This document shows, piece by piece, positions 5,239 to 7,969 of a stretch of 7,969 bases of DNA. A program made the position numbers and the translations under genes. The notes beneath the pieces were generated by a model that saw only the letters and a list, made by a program, of their open reading frames with translations, did not search any database and was not told where the DNA came from. Each line of letters opens with the position of its first letter. Within the stretch, counting starts at the first letter, position 1. Origin of the DNA: Flavobacteriales bacterium (GTDB taxonomy: Bacteria > Bacteroidota > Bacteroidia > Flavobacteriales > Flavobacteriaceae); the NCBI GenBank assembly GCA_011525065.1, contig WTIY01000276.1, positions 1 to 7,969 on the forward strand. The letters are read 5' to 3'.

Positions 5239-6192
5239 TCAAAAAGGAAGTGCGCTTAAATCAACATTTCCGCCGGAGAGGATCAGGCCCAATTTCTGAC
5301 CTTTAAACGTGTTTGGATTTTTCAGAACAGCAGCCATCACTACGGCACTTGACGGTTCGATGATCATTTTGGTGCGTTCCCACATGAGACGCATGGCCGC
5401 AACGATCTCAGATTCATCCACCAAAAAGATTCCAGATACAGTCGATTGGATGATTGGAAAATTAATCGAACCCAAGTTAGTTTTTAGGCCGTCGGCTACC
5501 GTATTGGCTCGCTGATTGGTCTCTATTTGACCAGAGATCATCGATCGATAAGCATCGTCCACGGTTGATGGCTCTGCGCCCCAGCAGTGGCAATTTTGAC
5601 CAAAATGAAAGGCCGCTAATCCTGTACCAGCCAAAAGTCCACCACCACCTACCGGAGAAACCACCCCATCTAAGTCGGGGACCTCTGAAAGCAATTCCAT
5701 ACACGCTGTGGCGTTCCCTAGAATGACAGGCAAGGCATTAGAAGGGTGAAGTGGCGTGGCCCCTGTTTTTTCAATGATTAAGTGCGTGGCTGCTTCTCTT
5801 GCAGCCAAATTTGGGTCGCAATCGGTCACTCTTGCCCCGTAATTTAAGACAGCATCTCGCTTGACTTTTGGAGTTCCCAAGGGCATGACTACATCAGCTT
5901 TTAATCCCATGAGCTTGGCAGACAAAGCCACAGCTTGGCCGAAATTTCCCGAAGAATGAGTAACCACACCACGTGCTTTCTGTTCTGGACTCAATGTCTG
6001 TATGGCGTTTATCGCACCGCGCATTTTGAAGGCCCCCATACGCTGCAACTGCTCGCATTTAAAAAATAGCGAGGCCCCAGACAATTCATCCAGATAGGAT
6101 GAGGTGACTACCGGAGTATTATGAACCCAAGGCTTGAGCGTTTGAGCTGCCTCGACAAGTTGTGCTTTTGATGGGAGGGAATCCAATTTCAT
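5239..6192 (-). CDS. Fold-type II PLP enzyme: serine racemase / threonine dehydratase family
   Basis: This 317-residue cytoplasmic enzyme should act on serine or threonine, by dehydration to an oxoacid, racemisation, or both. Lys56 in FKMRG is the PLP-binding lysine, SSGNFGQ (80-86) binds the substrate/cofactor, GGGGLLAG (182-189) holds the PLP phosphate, and SGGNVD (306-311) ends the fold. It lacks the C-terminal ACT domain of biosynthetic IlvA, so Ile feedback is unlikely. Much of it resembles mammalian serine racemase: Ser81 matches the catalytic Ser84, and AEPSTVDD retains the Glu and Asp of the divalent-cation site. Phe84 replaces the usual His after SSGN, which I believe is common in Bacteroidota homologues. 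It starts 3 bp after the OsmC gene stops, indicating one operon. I cannot decide between racemase, threonine dehydratase and hydroxyaspartate dehydratase from sequence alone. Confidence 0.85.
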   Translation of the reverse strand: MKLDSLPSKAQLVEAAQTLKPWVHNTPVVTSSYLDELSGASLFFKCEQLQRMGAFKMRGAINAIQTLSPEQKARGVVTHSSGNFGQAVALSAKLMGLKADVVMPLGTPKVKRDAVLNYGARVTDCDPNLAAREAATHLIIEKTGATPLHPSNALPVILGNATACMELLSEVPDLDGVVSPVGGGGLLAGTGLAAFHFGQNCHCWGAEPSTVDDAYRSMISGQIETNQRANTVADGLKTNLGSINFPIIQSTVSGIFLVDESEIVAAMRLMWERTKMIIEPSSAVVMAAVLKNPNTFKGQKLGLILSGGNVDLSALPF

Positions 6193-6195
6193 GCC

Positions 6196-6642
6196 TTAAC
6201 CTCCATTGGACTGCATCGTATCATCCACCTTAGTTCCGTTGACATAGACTACATAATCTATAGCCATACTGCCCCGCAGGCTCATGGAAACTGAACAGTA
6301 TTGCTCAAAACTCAGTGAGGCCGCTCTTAGGGCTTTTGCAGGAACGATCTCCCCCTCTAAATAAATTTCTACCAAGGCCGATTTGAATGGATTCGCCTTT
6401 TGTACAGCAGCGCGTTCTCCAGTCACTTTAACCGTATACGAGGTCACATTTTGACGCTGTTTTTTTAAAACGTATATGATGTCTATGGCGTTGCATCCGC
6501 CTATTGCCATGAGTAAGAGCTCCATCGGAGAAGCCCCTTGTGGGGCTGACTCCTTGCTAAAATCCATAACTACTTTGTGCTGATTTGGACCAGCCGCATG
6601 GAACAAGTAATCGTCATTTTGTCGTGTAAGGGTAACGGTCAT
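6196..6642 (-). CDS. OsmC family protein
   Basis: OsmC/Ohr-family proteins are small dimeric thiol-dependent peroxidases that reduce organic hydroperoxides in the cytoplasm. This 148-residue protein has the expected alpha/beta pattern and both redox cysteines: Cys50 in AIGGCNAIDI and Cys116 in FEQYCSVSMSL, with Glu41 in the helix preceding Cys50. The sequence is closer to the YhfA/OsmC-like branch than to classical Ohr, so the natural substrate is uncertain. It lies 22 bp downstream of the helical-repeat gene and 3 bp upstream of the PLP-enzyme gene, all on the same strand. No separate promoter is visible in either gap. There is no Shine-Dalgarno sequence before the ATG. Confidence 0.88.
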   Translation of the reverse strand: MTVTLTRQNDDYLFHAAGPNQHKVVMDFSKESAPQGASPMELLLMAIGGCNAIDIIYVLKKQRQNVTSYTVKVTGERAAVQKANPFKSALVEIYLEGEIVPAKALRAASLSFEQYCSVSMSLRGSMAIDYVVYVNGTKVDDTMQSNGG

Positions 6643-6664
6643 TAAATTAATTTTTAGGGATTGT

Positions 6665-7969
6665 TTAAGCTTGATTGACCCTTTCTTTGATGAGGGCCGG
6701 AATGCTCTTGCCTTCGATATTACTCTGTAACCAGGTCAAAATATCGAGGTATAAAAAGCTTCGGCGTTCAAAAGGATCGTTTTCATACTGCTTTAAGGTA
6801 CGGTGTAAGTTTTTGAAGGCTTTTTTGATTTCACTTGGATAAACATCAGTTAAGCTGCGAATGAATGAAATCATGGCACGTTGGACTTGATGCAGGTCTT
6901 CCATTTTGATTAAAAATTTATAGGTGCTGCGAATCAATCGATCCAATTCGTAATCAATTCCCGCCTCGTAATGGGCCACCAAATTCAAGATACGTGAGAA
7001 GCAAAGCAAGTCCTCTCTCATGCCTAAAGATTTGTCATTGATAATAAAACCCAGGTACTCAATACAGTCCTTGTACTGACCACATCCGAAATGTAAACAG
7101 GCAATTTTATAATAAAAGATCATGACGTGATGCTCATCAATCTTCTGCTTATAATGATCAATACCGGCCAGAACTGGCTCGATTAAGGATAAGCCCTCTT
7201 CAAAAGTACCCGACATAAAATGGGCATTTATCTTGTGGCTGTAACGGTATAAAAAGGCCAGGCTTTGAACATTATAACGCTTTGGGAAATTGGGATGATC
7301 TAAGGTCTGCTCCATCCGTCCAAGTGCGCTTTGAAAGCGAGAAACGTCACCGATGAAAAACAGCGCCTCTAACAAATATTGCGCCCCGCGTAAGTAAAAA
7401 ACAGGGTTCAAATCGATCATTTTTGGGGTTCGATAAAATAGCTCTGTCCATCGCGTAGCGTATGAAAAGCAGGCCAAAAAATCTTGAATGATGAAGTGAT
7501 ACCAAAGTTGGGCATTGTAATACCAAAGTCGCTCCCTAAACCCCATTTCATCCAAATTCAACTGAGGCATGCGCGCGTGAAAAAATTCTTGCACCATACG
7601 CAAATCATTGTCGCTCTTGACATAACCTTTTTGAAGAAAAAGAGCGTACAGTTGAAGGGAAAGGTTAGACAGCTCACTCGAAAGAACATTCAAGGAGGAT
7701 ACCTGAGCAGACTCATGCACCAAGGTCTCAGCTCGAGTACCGATACTGCGGGTAATGTATTGACTCTCGATAACTTTTTCGAGCTCAATAATTTCAGCCG
7801 CCATATTCTTCTCCTCGTGATCAAAAGCGATGTCTTTGACGCGTTCCAGTAATTTAAGGCTCTGGCCAAACAAACCTTTGTGATAGAGAATGGTTGCAAA
7901 ATCAAGTTGCTCTCTAATTTGTAGACGTACATTTTGATGAACTGGATTCAAGCGTAAGCTGATCAAAAT
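6665..7969 (-). CDS. Helical-repeat (TPR-like) protein of unknown function, 5' end cut by right edge
   Basis: The frame is open to the right edge. The first in-frame start-like codon is a TTG at 7966-7964, preceded by ATT at the window end, so the true start probably lies outside and at least 434 codons are visible. The sequence is almost wholly alpha-helical and has the spacing of TPR-type helical pairs, e.g. ILYHKGLFGQSLKLLERV near the visible N-terminus and KIACLHFGCGQYKDCIEYLG in the second half. There is no signal peptide or membrane segment in the visible part and no catalytic motif. Similar conserved proteins of about 500 residues are, I believe, widespread in Bacteroidota without known function. 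A scaffold or regulatory role in the cytoplasm is inference. It is followed after 22 bp by the OsmC gene and probably heads or belongs to that operon. Confidence 0.7.
   Translation of the reverse strand: MLISLRLNPVHQNVRLQIREQLDFATILYHKGLFGQSLKLLERVKDIAFDHEEKNMAAEIIELEKVIESQYITRSIGTRAETLVHESAQVSSLNVLSSELSNLSLQLYALFLQKGYVKSDNDLRMVQEFFHARMPQLNLDEMGFRERLWYYNAQLWYHFIIQDFLACFSYATRWTELFYRTPKMIDLNPVFYLRGAQYLLEALFFIGDVSRFQSALGRMEQTLDHPNFPKRYNVQSLAFLYRYSHKINAHFMSGTFEEGLSLIEPVLAGIDHYKQKIDEHHVMIFYYKIACLHFGCGQYKDCIEYLGFIINDKSLGMREDLLCFSRILNLVAHYEAGIDYELDRLIRSTYKFLIKMEDLHQVQRAMISFIRSLTDVYPSEIKKAFKNLHRTLKQYENDPFERRSFLYLDILTWLQSNIEGKSIPALIKERVNQA

Noticed and set aside
5477..5704. A 75-codon minus-strand open frame rich in Arg and Trp
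   Set aside because: It is an out-of-frame shadow within the PLP-enzyme gene, whose motifs run unbroken through the same bases.

Overview
The window looks like a piece of a Bacteroidota chromosome, probably from the Flavobacteriales or a related lineage. The evidence is a type I-beta DAHP synthase with a C-terminal chorismate mutase domain, a GldA-like ATPase, a PagL-like outer-membrane protein paired with a head-GIN lipoprotein, TAnnTTTG-type promoter elements, and little sign of Shine-Dalgarno sequences. No tRNA, rRNA, IS element, CRISPR array or foreign-looking island is visible. All genes but one lie on the minus strand.

Layout, left to right. (1) 1-276: N-terminal part of rsgA, cut by the left edge. 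(2) 383-2322: a compact aromatic amino acid operon read right to left, pheA (prephenate dehydratase) followed by a DAHP synthase/chorismate mutase fusion, with start and stop codons overlapping as ATGA. (3) 2339-2454: the most notable element, a complete classical transcription attenuator in front of pheA. It has a 21-codon leader peptide with the run FFYFFY, three mutually exclusive hairpins and an intrinsic terminator ending just before pheA. (4) 2549-3253: a divergent GldA-like ABC ATPase gene on the plus strand. (5) 3283-5159: a two-gene operon encoding a PagL-like outer-membrane protein and a head-GIN lipoprotein, again with ATGA overlap and a good Bacteroidota promoter just upstream. (6) 5239-7969: a probable operon of a helical-repeat protein (5' end cut by the right edge), an OsmC-family peroxidase-like protein and a serine racemase/threonine dehydratase-family PLP enzyme.

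How they work together. DAHP synthase opens the shikimate pathway, chorismate mutase makes prephenate, and PheA turns prephenate into phenylpyruvate. The leader peptide would let the supply of charged tRNA-Phe, and probably tRNA-Tyr, set read-through into both genes. The aminotransferase and prephenate dehydrogenase that I expect from related genomes are absent here, so the Tyr branch must be encoded elsewhere. The PagL-like and GIN proteins form a cell-envelope unit. The OsmC/PLP-enzyme/helical-repeat cluster has no obvious shared pathway.
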